Counted from the first letter of the stretch, positions 23,257-35,089 are shown. The stretch is 64,000 nt of DNA from Perognathus longimembris pacificus (GCF_023159225.1 NC_063184.1:14745528-14809527); one strand, 5' to 3'. Numbers and translations: made by a program. The notes: a model not told the origin generated them from the sequence alone.

Positions 23257-23485
23257 GCCAGTCCTGGGGCTTAAGTCAGAGCCTGAGTACTATCCCTGAG
23301 GCTCTTTATGTTCATAGCTAAAGCTCTACCACATGAACCACAGTGCCACTTCCAGATTTTTCTGAGTAGTTTATAGAGATAAGAATCTTATGGGCTTTCC
23401 TGCCGTCTGGCTTCAAACTGTGATCCTCAGATTTCAGCCTCCTGGGTAGCTGGGATTACAGGCGTGAGCCACTAGAGTCTGGCTC
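23257..23485 (-). mobile_element. B1-Geo SINE
   Basis: Reversed Geo ('ccagtcctggggcttaagtc') and reversed B1-like half ('gatcctcagatttcagcctc' to 'aggcgtgagccactagagtc'). Inserted into the ancient L1 with its tail toward the ATT repeat. Confidence 0.92.
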
Positions 23486-23489
23486 CCCT

Positions 23490-23890
23490 CTTATTTTTAA
23501 AGAGTAACTGACATCCATTTTACTTATCCATATGTTATATTCACAGCCCGCATCTCTTATTATTTTCATAAACAATTTAAGTAAAATTAGGTAAAAATAA
23601 AAGATTTTATTTCATAATTATATTCTTTCTCATATTTTCTTTCTCTTGTTGTATAGATCTGAGTTTATACTTATTCTTTCTCCCCCCAAAATATCTTTTA
23701 ATATTTCTTGCAGAACAAGTCTTCTGGCAATAAATTCCACAGTTTCAGTTTGAGGAAGTCTTTATATTTCCACTTTAGGTGTGTAGGATAGTTGTCCTGA
23801 ATAAAAATTTACAGGTTGGTATGTTTTTATTATGTTTTTGCTTTCAGTGCTTTAACTATTTCTCTGCCATCTCTTCATGTTTTCATGATC
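23490..23890. mobile_element. Ancient L1 fragment, continuation
   Basis: Blocks 'aatatttcttgcagaacaag', 'ggaagtctttatatttccac' and 'gctttcagtgctttaactat' continue, in consistent order, the L1M-like element interrupted at 23125-23485. Confidence 0.65.
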
Positions 23891-23954
23891 TGTTTTTTTC
23901 TTCAAGAGAACGACTATCAGTTTTATTTATTTCCATATATATGGCAATTTTCCT

Positions 23955-24455
23955 TTTCTGTTTAAAAAGTAAATGTAAACTAATTGTACACAAGGCTTTC
24001 ATTGTGATATTTCTATATATTCATGTAAAATATTTTGATCAAGTCATCTCTTGTGTTACTGTTTCTTATCCTCCATGGCTCTATATTTTTAAAATTTGTT
24101 GAGAGACAATCTATTTTTATACATACATATAAAAACACTGATAATATTCACACTGAACACTTCTTTTACAGGTCTTCTTGTGCCTCGTTGACAGATAAGC
24201 AGATCCTTTTTATAGTCATTCTGGTTTTTTTTTTTCCTTTGGTCTAGATATCACCTAAAGAGAACACATATGGCATGTGTCTTTTTTTTTTATTATTTTA
24301 GGTTTAGATTCTGCATACAAGCATAAGCATGTGGCATTTGTCTTTCTTAATGTGACTTATCTTGCTCACATGTTGGTCTCCAACTCCATCTATTTTCCTG
24401 CAAATAGCATGGCATTTTTTATGGCTTTATATTTTCAGTTCTCTCATGGATCTAT
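23955..24455 (-). mobile_element. L1 3'UTR fragment, older family
   Basis: Blocks 'tttcattgtgatatttctat', 'gtggcatttgtctttcttaa', 'ctccaactccatctattttc' and 'tgcaaatagcatggcatttt' are the reverse complement of L1 3' end sequence. Confidence 0.65.
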
Positions 24456-24577
24456 TAAAAATCATTAAGTTTTTCAGTCTGTCTAGGTTTTTTCTTAGTC
24501 TAAGCTAGGAATGAGAATCCCAGTTGAAGTCCTGTCATTCATGAAAATAGAAATTGCTGCATTTGATAAAGATGTTG

Positions 24578-24584
<7 letters not shown>

Positions 24585-24626
<42 letters not shown>
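24585..24626. repeat. (GT)n at SINE tail
   Basis: About 21 GT units, directly at the tail of the minus-strand SINE that follows. Confidence 0.96.
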
Positions 24627-24627
<1 letters not shown>

Positions 24628-24836
24628 CAATTCTTGGGCTTGAACACAGGGCCTAGGCACTGTCCCTGAGCTTTTGTGCTCAAGGCTAACTCTAACACTT
24701 TGAGCCACAGCTCCATTTCCAGCTACTTTGGTAGTTAATTGGAGATACCACTCCTGCCCAGGCTGGCTTTGAACCTTGATTCTCAGATTTCAAACTCTGG
24801 AATAGCTAGGATTATAGACTTAAAGCCACCTGTCCC
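24627..24836 (-). mobile_element. B1-Geo SINE
   Basis: Reversed Geo ('gggcttgaacacagggccta') and reversed B1-like half ('caggctggctttgaaccttg' to 'agctaggattatagacttaa'). Confidence 0.9.
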
Positions 24837-24845
24837 TAAATAACT

Positions 24846-25046
24846 TATTTTTGCTAGTTCTGGTGCTTGAATTCAGGGCCTAGGCATTGTCCTTGAACTT
24901 CTTTTGCTCAACACTAGCACTCTACCACTTGAGCCACAGTGTCACTCCTTGCTTTTTCTGTTTCTGTGGTACTGAGGAATCAAACTTCATGCAGGCTTCA
25001 TGCATGCCAGGCAAGCACTCTACCACTAAGCCACAAGCTCCCATCC
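24846..25046 (-). mobile_element. IDL-Geo SINE, diverged
   Basis: Reversed Geo ('ttgaattcagggcctaggca') and reversed ID-like half ('catgccaggcaagcactcta'). It lies about 10 bp from the preceding SINE in the same orientation, giving a tandem SINE cluster. Confidence 0.88.
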
Positions 25047-25561
25047 CACTCTAATTTTTATTGTCTTCCAATAGAATATTTTGTTTTTAAAGATTCATTT
25101 TTCCTATGGAAATTTATTCTCATTTGGTACTAAACAATAAACGTTATCGAGGTAAAACAATTCACTACTATGATGTCATAAAAATGAGTGGAAAATATGT
25201 TTATTATGGAAAAATCCTTGAAAAACACTCCAGAGTTTTGTAAATTCTTTATGCATTTTTATATTCTTTATTTTAAAAATATTAGCCAAGAACTATAAAA
25301 CTACTTTCTATTCTCAATGAAAATTCTAGAAAATATGTAACAGGAATTTGAAGCCATTATCAAACAAACAAAACTGTTGTACCTATATACAGTAGGAATA
25401 GTGGTAGTGAAAAATAGTGAGTACCCAACTCTAAGTTGAGAAGGGCTCTCACAAACTTTTCTGCACAGAATGGCTTCAAACTTTGATCCTTCCAATCTCA
25501 GCCTTAAAATTCTTTCTTTTTGGACAATATTCTTATCCCTTTTCTCCTATTTTGGGTCACA
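25047..25561. other. AT-rich unassigned DNA
   Basis: Short frames only. No recognised repeat. Confidence 0.5.

Positions 25562-25608
<47 letters not shown>
25562..25608. repeat. (CA)n microsatellite
   Basis: About 23 CA units. Unlike most other arrays here, no SINE tail is visible next to it. Confidence 0.97.
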
Positions 25609-25609
<1 letters not shown>

Positions 25610-25714
25610 CGGAGGGCCCTTCCAGTTTATCCCTTAGAAGAGATCTTTCTGATGAGTTTTCTGGACAGAATATATCAATATATGTCAGAAAAACTCCAAA
25701 GGACATTTGTTTTT

Positions 25715-25768
25715 TAATTTAAATTTTATTGGAAAGGTGATGTACAGAGGGGTTACAGTTTCATAAGT
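25715..25768 (-). mobile_element. L1 3' terminus, about 50 bp
   Basis: 'ggtgatgtacagaggggtta' and 'cagtttcata' are the reverse complement of the L1 terminus seen at 6091-6205. Only the last few dozen bases are present. Confidence 0.65.
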
Positions 25769-27702
25769 AAGAATATTTATTTTCCAGACAAACGGGTCAA
25801 TACTGCTTCTTAGTGCAGCCAGTATTGTTAAAAACAGAAGATTAGAAGTGATAGCTGCTCTATTTAGGCTGAAGTATAATAGGCATTTTTTTTTTTTTTG
25901 CAGCACAGCTTAGTAGAAATAACTTGGAATTCTTACTAATTCTGACATTTACTAACAGTATGAGCTTAGTATCCTATTTGGCCCTTAAATTCTTTGTATG
26001 TGTGGTAGGGATATTTCCTGGTTCATTGATTATTGGGGATATTTATTCAGAAATGGCATGGTACTACAATAGTAGGTACTAACTACAATATTTTACTGAA
26101 AAATATGTTCTATATTATAAGGCAAATATGGAATCAGTGTGAATTATCTAGGTGAAACCTTCACGGGACATGGCTGTGTTCTCATTTCTCTATCAGAAAA
26201 CAACTTGTCTGGTAATCTCTTGAAATTCTCTCTGTGTGTGAAACACAGTTGTGAATGGATTTCTAAACAGCAAAAAAAGACATGAATACAAGGTACCCTG
26301 CCACATAGCTTCTTGACTTCTTGAAGCAGTGCTTTGGAAGTTGGCAACCCCTTTGTATATGTAATTTTTGCCCAGAGGGGAAATAAAAATTCTTTTGACA
26401 AAAGAGGTGGCTCTCTCATTTGTTTGACTTCCATTTAGCCATTCTTTTCCTTCTGCAAGAAGTCAGGGTAGTTCTGTACTTTTTAACTCCTTGCCTGCTA
26501 CCGCACAAACAAAATATGATGCCTGTTTTATGCCCTATCATGAAAACATATATTAGCACCTACATTGTTTAGCAGAAGCTGTATAGTATTTTATTATGAA
26601 ATCACTGCGCTCACCACTAACAAAATGTAGCTTGCCTTTTCTTTTTCTTAATCATGGAGCTTGTTTTTAAACTCACTTTAGATTTGGGAGACAACTAGGT
26701 TTTTATATTACTGGCTTTTGTCCAAATGTCATGTGAAGAATTTATTAATATTACTATAATACTTCAGAGGACTGTGGAATGCACATTCTAGGCAGATTTT
26801 TTTAAGCTCTGTAGGGGGAAAGGGAGAGCAGAGATGATGGTGCAGTGGAATTCTGGTCTCTGCAGGAGGGAAGAAGAGAATTTCCCTCTGCCATTCTGTC
26901 TTGCTGAGCCTCCGCGGCACAGTGCTTATATTCTTGCACAGCATTACCTTGCTTGTTCCTATGGGCTACTTCCACTGTTCCAATGACTCAAAGGAATTTG
27001 ATAAGGATTTTTAACATGTAATGGTGATAAATAAAGTAGAAAATAATATAGCATGTTAATGTACTTCTTAGACAGGCTACTATTATTTTGGCAATAGAAT
27101 ATTTAAGACTTGATAAGACTTCTGCTTAAAATACCCATCATTTCTAGTTTTGTTATAAATATTTTGGAATATTAGCTATCATCTCCTATAGATATAATCT
27201 TGTTTAACAAATCAATGGGAAGGCTGACTTAAAAAAAACAAACTAGTTGATCAGATATTGGAAGCAGTTTCTAAGGTTTTTTAAGGAATTTGCTCCAACC
27301 CTTTTCTATTTACCAACATATATGCTAAAGTTTTTGCCAAGCTCATTTTCCTAAGCTCTTTCTGTACTTTTCTGAGTTTTCCTGCCCTTTCTTTTGTAAG
27401 TCTCAGTCTTTCTTTGGCTTTAATCGCACATCTTCCTAATGCTGATTATGTAGCTATTGCTTCTCAACTTCAGGGAGCCCTTTTCTACCCAGTTCACAGG
27501 GCTTGAACCTCAACCTGATTCTCTTACCAGCTGGCTTCCTGTTAGGTTCTTCCAGTAGGGGACACTGAAGAGAGAAGTTGAAGATGAAAGGCAAAGGTGG
27601 ACTTCCTGCTTTCACAGTTGCTGCTCAGCAACAGCAGGTGGTTGTCTCTAGCCCATAGATTCTCTTTGTATCTCTAATGTTACCCGAAACGTGATTTTAT
27701 TT
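25769..27702. other. Unassigned non-coding block
   Basis: About 1.9 kb with no recognised mobile element. Frames of 71-96 codons on the minus strand (25685-26944) carry no recognisable domain. Confidence 0.5.
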
Positions 27703-27909
27703 ATTTGTTTTTCTTGCCAGTCCTGAGGCTTGAACTCAGGGCCTGAGTACTGTCCCTGAGCTTCTATTGCTCAAGACTGGTAGTGCTCTACCACTTCAGC
27801 CACAGCACCACTTTCAGCTTTTTCTGTTTATGTGGTACTGAGGAATCAAACCCAGGGCTTCATGCATGCTAGGCAAGCACTCTACCACTAAGCCACATTC
27901 CTAGTCCCT
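27703..27909 (-). mobile_element. IDL-Geo SINE
   Basis: T-rich tail, reversed Geo ('ccagtcctgaggcttgaact') and reversed ID-like half ('catgctaggcaagcactcta' to 'gccacattcctagtccctt'). Moderately diverged. Confidence 0.92.
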
Positions 27910-28027
27910 TCCCCCACCCAAATACAATTCTTTTTAGACTGGAGTACTACATACTCTCATATAGTAGGGAACACACTTTAAGTCTAGTTCTTTCCTTTCC
28001 ACAGATATCTTGGCACTTGCTAAAACA

Positions 28028-28102
28028 TCTTCCTTTCTTCCCTCCTTCCTTCCTTTTCTTTTCTTCCTTCCTTCTCTCCTCCCCTCCCTCCCTCTTCTCC
28101 AC
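28028..28102. repeat. (TTCC)n/CT-rich tract
   Basis: Polypyrimidine run. The Lys/Glu/Arg-rich antisense frame across it is an artefact. Confidence 0.9.
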
Positions 28103-29603
28103 CTTCACATGTCTTATGTAAGAAGCATGGAACTTCTTTGGCTGCACTTTCATGAGTGTGCTCATTTCTCTAATCCAACCTTCAGCAGAGCACAGAGATG
28201 GAGTGATTACATATGGAATGTCTTCAAAGAGCAGAAAAGAAAGCATGTGAGTGCTGTAGTTTAGGAAGGTACCTGAAGACAACATCTTAGCATTTTGCTT
28301 CAAGCAAGATATATAATTGAATAATTTTAATATAAATGGGAAAATCAACTTGAGTTCCTACAATGTTTGAAAGCAGTTAATTATGACTAGGGGAAGTAAT
28401 CTCCATGGACGACAACTTGGTATCTCTCTTGCGTCTATTTTTATCATTTGTATTTTGAAAGTCAAGATGATTTGATTAGATCTAACAACTCTATAATGAA
28501 ATTATTCATTTATGCGAATGTATCAGATAATGAGCCCAATGAGAGCAAGGTCTTCAGTAAACAAATGAACACCCACCAAGTAGTTTCTCTGGTTTTCTTC
28601 TGATTGGTCTTTCTTGAGTAAAGAGAGTAAATGATGAAGATTTTACATAATAAATTCCTTCATACACTTGATGTCAGCTATTATGTTTCCTATTGATGGA
28701 ACGATTTAGTCAATAAATTTATTCCAAAAAATATCTATTTCATCTATAGGTTAAATGATTAAACTCACATTTTTACCTGGAAATATTCCCTGCTTGTCCA
28801 AAGTAATTTTAATAGGGCCTCCTGTCTTGGTCAAGTCTGTCATAAACATCTCCAGTTGTTTCTATGAAAAGGCTCCCAGATTTGAAAATCTAAGAATTAT
28901 GTGGTCAGTGTGTCTATCCATCTTCTCTAATTTAGTCTACAAAGTCCAATATTTTAACATAATTATTTAGGACCAATTATATTGTTTTTCTCATAGTCAC
29001 CTCCAGTAATTATGAAAAAGGCTTTAATATTTTATTCACAGTGGCACAGAGACTTTTCACAGCTGAAAGCATTTGCTTTCAAAGAAGATGGTATCATTGG
29101 ATGGAATATTGAAATTCATAATTAAACACTGGATGTGTTCTTCAGTATGCCAGTGCATGGAGCAATAGAAAATGTGGGCCTCAGAAAAGTTCATGATATG
29201 CAAATGAACTCCAAGAAATCAAATACCACCGATTTCAATTCCCATCAGAGGTTCAATTAGCAATAGAATCCTTCTTTGCTTCCTGCCCTACACTGTCGTG
29301 TTGTTCTGGGCCGTGCACTGTTTAAACAGCTGCAGGGTTTTACCTTTGGGGTGACTAAATTGCTCTGGTGAGGTTGATCCCTGTATGGAGCTAAAACGAA
29401 GAGGAAATTTGATTCTCAGAATGACTTAGGAAACAGGGCTGGGTTATGATGTCTGTTTGGGAAGTTAAGACAGTCTAGATAATGTAAAGTCCTGATATAA
29501 GTTTTGTTCAGTAAACCAAGAGTCAGGCTTTCTTTTCTTCAGTACAAAAAATGAAAATGATTTTGTATGATATTCATTGAGTTTGTTTGTTTGGTTATTT
29601 AAG
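28103..29603. other. Unassigned non-coding block
   Basis: Mixed unique sequence with no recognised repeat and no coding frame above 84 codons. Confidence 0.5.
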
Positions 29604-29785
29604 AAAGCAGTTTATGTGTACAATGCATCTTGATCTGTGGGAAGGGTAGGTTGGAGGTGATGGGTGAGAATGTTGAAAGAGGTGATATTGATGAAGATGC
29701 ACTGTATTTGTAAACTGCTTTGTTGAAGTGGCAACTCATTTGTACAGCTACTTAAAGACAATGAAAACATTTTTCAAAAAAGAAT
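29604..29785. mobile_element. Opposed L1 3'UTR pieces forming a hairpin
   Basis: 29604-29635 carries an L1 3'UTR motif in minus orientation. 29690-29721 carries the same motif in plus orientation, followed by 'aactcatttgtacagctact' and an A-rich end typical of the older L1 3' terminus. By hand count the arms pair at 26 of 32 positions, plus 3 G:U pairs, around a loop of about 54 nt. Confidence 0.6.
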
Positions 29786-29961
29786 GAAACTAGAATACAC
29801 AAGGACACAGCAAATTTCTAAAAAGAAAAATTTCGACATGCGCATCCCAGCTCACACTGGTGTTTCTGCTTTGAGGATATCAGAAGGTTACTATTCACCG
29901 CTTTTCTTTATCTGCAGTTTCCCATTCTTCTTTTCTTTGTTTGCCTTTTATCTTTTACCTG

Positions 29962-30095
29962 TGCATAGCCTACAGTTTCAACTCAGAGTCTAGGCACTTT
30001 CCCTGAGGTCTTTCATCTAAGATCTGCCTCTACCACTGGAGCCACAATTCCACTTTCAACTTTTTGGTATTAAATGGAGGTAAGAGTCTTTCAGC
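29962..30095 (-). mobile_element. B1-Geo SINE, truncated
   Basis: Reversed Geo ('gtctaggcactttccctgag') followed by only the start of the reversed B1-like half ('aaatggaggtaagagtcttt'). The rest is missing. Confidence 0.72.
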
Positions 30096-30189
30096 TTTTT
30101 TTTTTAATCTAACTCTGCCTTTGTTCTCATATATGATTATTACTCACATTCTGTATATTTATGAGTGAGACCTGTTCCTCATGTCCCCT

Positions 30190-30275
30190 TAGTACAGTGG
30201 TTCTCAAATTTTATCATGTATTACGCAACGCCAGGAGGGCTATTCTACTGAAGCACCAATTACAAGGCTGTGCTT
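30190..30275 (+). mobile_element. Possible MER5-like hAT relic
   Basis: 'acagtggttctcaaatttta' followed by 'caggagggctattctact' resembles the terminal part of hAT-Charlie MER5-type non-autonomous elements. Short and diverged. Confidence 0.42.
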
Positions 30276-30570
30276 TCAGAATTATCTTTTCATTCCTTTC
30301 CCCATTCCCCTGGCACATATTTTTTTCAGGAAATTTTTTTACCATATTTTTGAATGTGCAGTTTTATTTTTCTGATCTTTATATATTTACTTGCATTTCT
30401 TTCTGTTTTTAATTTTCTGCCTATATTGAAGGTTGAAATCGGGGCTGTGATTTGTCCACAAGCCATCTAGAACCATCCCTCCTACAGTGTTTCTTTCTCT
30501 TTAGTGATGGCTTGTCTTCTTCAAAAATTTTTTGCAAGGGGCATGTCTTTCAAGAGTATACATGAAATCT

Positions 30571-30900
30571 AAGCTGGTGGTCAGGCTTGTGATCTCCATT
30601 TGGGAGGCTAAGCTTGTTTAGATCATGGTTTGAGGCCAGTCCAGGCAGAAAAAGGTCTGGGAGAACCCCTGGTCAATTAAAAAAAAATAAAAGGATGCCA
30701 GGCTGCAGCTGCTACCTTAGCTACTTGGAAGCTTAATATAGGTGGGTTGCTTCCAGGCATATGCTTGGGCAGAAAATAAGACTACTGGTAAAATAATGCG
30801 CAAAAAGTCGGGGCTAGAGGTATGACTCAATGGTAAAAAGCACTTGCTTAGGAACCGCAAGATCCTGAGTTCAAACCCCAATACTGCCCCAAACAAGAAC
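30571..30900 (+). mobile_element. Trimeric B1-B1-ID-like SINE
   Basis: First B1-like unit from 'aagctggtggtcaggcttgt', second from 'gccaggctgcagctgctacc', then an ID-like unit 'gggctagaggtatgactcaa' to 'gagttcaaaccccaatactg' (30810-30889). The same three-part order as at 8190-8810. Confidence 0.75.
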
Positions 30901-32097
30901 ACCCAGAGATAAATACATAAAGAGATAAATGCATAAATTCAAAGCCAAGGCTGGGAAAACTGTAGAAGAGAAAAGTAGAAAATTTAGAGGAAAGGAAGTG
31001 CTTACTGTAACAAGTTAAATTGTCAGAGAGTTTTAATTAATAACTTTAACTCTGAGAATCTTCAACCTTGGGGCAAAGAAAGCTGTGTTGTTTTTTCCGT
31101 TGTCTTATTTCTCCCCCAGAAACTATACTTCTATTGAGAGGAAGACATCCTAGCTGTTTGTCCATCTAAACACAAAAGCCCAGTGGTTTGAGTGGCTCTT
31201 TGTTTAGTGGATTCTCCAGACACTAGAGGATGACATTTTAATGGCATTGTTAAGCAACTCTACTAGTTCATGTTTAGGAACCTTTTAAGGCCTTTTAAAG
31301 GCATGCATTAATGTAACTGAAGCCCAAGTATAACAAAGTACATGTCTTATCAGAAGCCGAGAAAATACGGTCTAGAGATGCAGCTTTTTGATAGAACATG
31401 ATATAAAGTTTAAAAACATGAATGTTCACAGAAATACATGCATTTTATTTTTTGAAAACAATCTTTAGGATTGTTTCTCCTTTAAATGGCTTCTTCCTTT
31501 AAATGGCAATTCTTTTTAATAGCTTCTTTTGATAGAAGTTAGCTATCAAATAGTTTGAAATTATGTTTTTTGGCAAGGCACAACTCCTTGATGTTGATTA
31601 AGGACAGACGCTATTTTAAAAAAATCAACCATCTAAATAGAAGGGTTGAAAACTGCTTATGAAAACTAGACCAGAAATAAATAGTACTTCTTGAATACAT
31701 GGCCCACCCAATCTCCTCATTGAGGTGGGCCAAGAATAGACAAGTCCAAGAGTTTATGAAGAAAGGCTTTGCGAGTCTTTTTAAAGCTTATGAATAAATG
31801 AACTATTATGTCTCCAAAAGTCCTTCACTGTACCATGTGATCGAGATGATTAAGACTGGAAAATTATCAAAGCATAAGTTACCAACCACCCACTATGTCT
31901 ATAGAAAAAAAAATTCAACAAAGGCACTGATAGAACATCTGGTTTTAAGAAAGTAATTTTCTTGGTGAATCTGCCAAGATGAATTAGTTACAAATGTACA
32001 TTTCACTAACCAAATAAATTAATTAGCTTGTTACATGGTGGTGACATAATCAATTCCATTTTGAGAGATAACTGACTCACATAAATACTTTTTGTTT
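30901..32097. other. AT-rich unassigned DNA
   Basis: No gene or identified repeat. 'aaggccttttaaaggc' near 31288 is a short palindrome. Confidence 0.5.
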
Positions 32098-32114
32098 TAA
32101 AGTAAATGGTTTTA

Positions 32115-32946
32115 TTTATTTATTTTCTTATTTATTGTCAAAGTGATGTACAGAGAGGTTACAGTTTCATACGTTAGGCCTTGGGTACATTTCTTGTACT
32201 GCTTGTTACCTCCTCCCTCATTCCCCCCTCCCCCTCCCCCTCCCCCTTTCCCTCTCCCTGCATGAGTTGTTCAGTTGGTTTACACCAAATGGTTTTGCAA
32301 GTATTGCTTTTATAGTCATTTATCCTTTTATCCTTTGTCTCTCGATTCTGATATTCCCTTTCACTTTCCTAGTTCTTATACCAGTATCTACAGTTTCCAA
32401 TGTACTCAGATAAGAAACTGTGATAGTGGGGGTACAACCACAGGAAGGGGATACAAGAGGATCATCAATAGAAGCCACGGTTTCACGTGGCATGTTGAAA
32501 GTAATTACAACAGTGATATAACAATTTTTTTGTTGTTGTTGTGTTTTGGCCAGTCCTGGGCCTTGGACTCAGGGACTGAGCACTGTCCCTGGCTTCTTCC
32601 CGCTCAAGGCTAGCACTCTGGCACCTGAGCCACAGGGCCCCTTCAGGCCGTTTTCCATATATGTGGTGCAGGGGAATCGAACCGAGAGCTTCATGTGTAG
32701 GAGGCAAGCACTCTTGCCACTAGGCCATGTTCCCAGCCCGTGATATAACAGTTGTTTCCATAAAATGGAGTTCATTTCACTTAGCATCATCTTATGCATT
32801 CATAAGGGCATAGCTATTAGGCTCTTGTGATCCTCTGCTGTGACTAGCCTAAACCTGTGCTAATTATTCCCTATGAGGGAGTCCATGTTTCTTGGGTCTG
32901 GCTCACTTCACTTAGTATAATTTTTTTCCAAGTCCAGCACATATAC
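32115..32946 (-). mobile_element. L1 3' end, 5'-truncated, split by SINE
   Basis: Left edge is the T-rich (poly-A) end, followed by 'gatgtacagagaggttacag', a C-rich tract (G-rich on the element strand, 32224-32260), and 3'UTR sequence up to 'ggctcacttcacttagtata'. A 17-bp TSD with two mismatches lies at 32098-32114 and 32947-32963. IDL-Geo inserted later at 32526-32738. Confidence 0.9.
32526..32738 (-). mobile_element. IDL-Geo SINE inside L1 3'UTR
   Basis: T-rich tail with GTT units, reversed Geo ('ccagtcctgggccttggact') and reversed ID. The 11-bp TSD GTGATATAACA flanks it (about 32513-32523 and 32739-32749). It is younger than its host L1. Confidence 0.94.
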
Positions 32947-32963
32947 TAAAGCAAATGATTTTA

Positions 32964-34060
32964 AATAATCCTTTCTGATAGTAGCATTCCTGTTGAGAAC
33001 CCTGGTAGTTTCTCACATATAGTCATGTCATAATTGTATGGAAGGAATGTTTTCAGTATTGATATACTTATGCTAATCAAACAAATAAGTAGGCTATGCA
33101 AAAAGGAAGTAAATAGGATACATACACAGACATCTTTGTGTTTTTTTAAGATTGTGATATGGTTAATTTACTTTGTAAACTCTTTTTCTAGTAGAGCTCT
33201 GTCTTTCTAGCAGGTTTTTGTTGCAGATACCAGTTCTAGAACATCATTAAAGCAAGACTGACCATTAAATTTAGGGGGGGAAGTCAGCCTAAATATTATC
33301 TGGACTAAATTAGTGACAAACAGACTTAGTCATGAATAATAGTAAAGTTTGTAACATTTGTTCTTAGAAGATAATTTGAAATATTTCAAATTATTTCTAA
33401 TATAAAATATTGATTCAAGAAAATATAGTTTTAGTGATCAAAGAGAAAACTGGCATGGAGTTTGAGAGAGGATGGATTTTTTAATGATAACTAATTTTCA
33501 AAACAATGCAGCTCTTTTGCTGCAGTTCTATTATAAAATCTTAATATAAGATTTTAAGATCTTAATATAAGATAATATAAATCTTAATATAAGAAGGCTA
33601 ATCTGTTAATGGGACAAAGAATTCTTGGTTGCAATGGAGTAAAAATAATTCTAAGTGACATTGTTTAAGGACTAGCATGCTTTCCCCTTATTTTTCATTT
33701 CACTTAATCAGTTAATGATAACCAAATGTCATTGGAACTTAGTATATATGTGACTTGCTTTGTAATAATTTTGCACAGAAGGAAATAAATCTTAGCACTT
33801 TTAGGAAGGTAACACAGAAAGACAACAAAAAGAACTGTGTCCAGCACTGAGAAAGGTGAATTTATTTTCAAAATAAGCATGAAGATGTAAGAGCTGAGAA
33901 ATAATTTGATTCACTCAATGGAACAATTGTGAAAGACACAAATATCTTATATTCTTTGACTCCAAACACATCCTTTTGTGCCTATCCTTTGTATACATTT
34001 TACACGTACAACTGTTATGGTATGATAAAATATGAAACAAATTTTCTTTCTCTCATTTAT
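32964..34060. other. AT-rich unassigned DNA
   Basis: Contains three copies of 'atcttaatataaga' between about 33536 and 33592. No gene. Confidence 0.5.
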
Positions 34061-34129
34061 TTATCTGTTCATTTATTTATCTGTCCATCTATCTATGTAT
34101 CTATCTATGTATCTATCTGTCTATCTATT
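34061..34129. repeat. (ATCT)n microsatellite at SINE tail
   Basis: Tetranucleotide array (ATCT/GTCT/ATTT variants) that ends where the minus-strand SINE tail begins. Confidence 0.95.
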
Positions 34130-34353
34130 GTGCTATTTCTAGGGCTTGAACTCAGGACCTGGGTGCTGTCCCTGAATTATTTTGCTCAAGGTTAGTTCTT
34201 GAATGAAAGCTCCAATTCTGGCTTCTCTGGTGGTTAACTGGAGATAAGAATCTCATCGACTTTCCTTCCCTGACTAGCTTAGAACTGCGATCCTCAAATC
34301 TCAGCCTCCTATAAAGCTGGAATTACAGGTGTGAGACACCATGCAGTCAGGCA
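34130..34353 (-). mobile_element. B1-Geo SINE
   Basis: Reversed Geo ('gggcttgaactcaggacctg') and reversed B1-like half ('gatcctcaaatctcagcctc' to 'attacaggtgtgagacacca'). Confidence 0.9.
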
Positions 34354-34466
34354 TAAGTGTCTCCTGCTCCTCCTGAGGTAGGCTCAGTAGTGAATTTATC
34401 TTCAGTACTGTGTACTTCATGAGAATAAACTTTTTCTGCCTTTTAAAATGTGTTAGGTAAGCCTAA

Positions 34467-34467
<1 letters not shown>

Positions 34468-34510
<43 letters not shown>
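34468..34510. repeat. (AT)n microsatellite
   Basis: Pure alternating AT run of about 21 units. Confidence 0.97.
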
Positions 34511-34512
<2 letters not shown>

Positions 34513-35089
34513 ATGGAACAACAAAGTTTCACATCAGCATTTTCCTCCAAAGTAATGCTTAATTAGACAAACAAATGACATGGTTAAATCTTTCTGCTTT
34601 TTAGATCTCAGTGGATCTGCCAAGTCGGCAGATTTGCGAAATAGATTAGATTATTAATTCTTTATCCAAGTCCCTTTATTCCCTCTTCCTCACTTATATG
34701 AATGTTCTTTACATAGAAAACATTTATTTGATGACCTCTGGACACATGGACTTAGGAACTACCCTAATGTCTTCGAGCTTGTATCTTGGGATGTGCCTTT
34801 TCCCTATCATGTCTCTAAGATTTACATATTAGAGCATAATCCAGTATACCATTATATTCTTACTTCCTTGAACTGACCCAAATGTTGTGGAGGAGATTAA
34901 ATATTTTTATTTGATATCCAGTTACTATTTAGTGTTCTGAATGACATTTCTCCCAGAACTTGCTGGCTTCTATGATTAACCACTCATTATAAGAATGTAG
35001 ACCTCACATTGCATCCTATTTTTTATGTAAGGGAATAGTATTGCTTTTATTTAAAAGTAAATGGATGGATTACTTTCATATGATCAAAG
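34511..35089. other. Unassigned DNA
   Basis: No recognised content. Confidence 0.5.

Noticed and set aside
32935..32950. 16-nt match to the start of U6 snRNA (cagcacatatactaaa)
   Set aside because: It spans the junction of the L1 5' edge and its TSD, has no further U6 similarity on either side, and is opposite in orientation to the L1, unlike U6/L1 chimeras.
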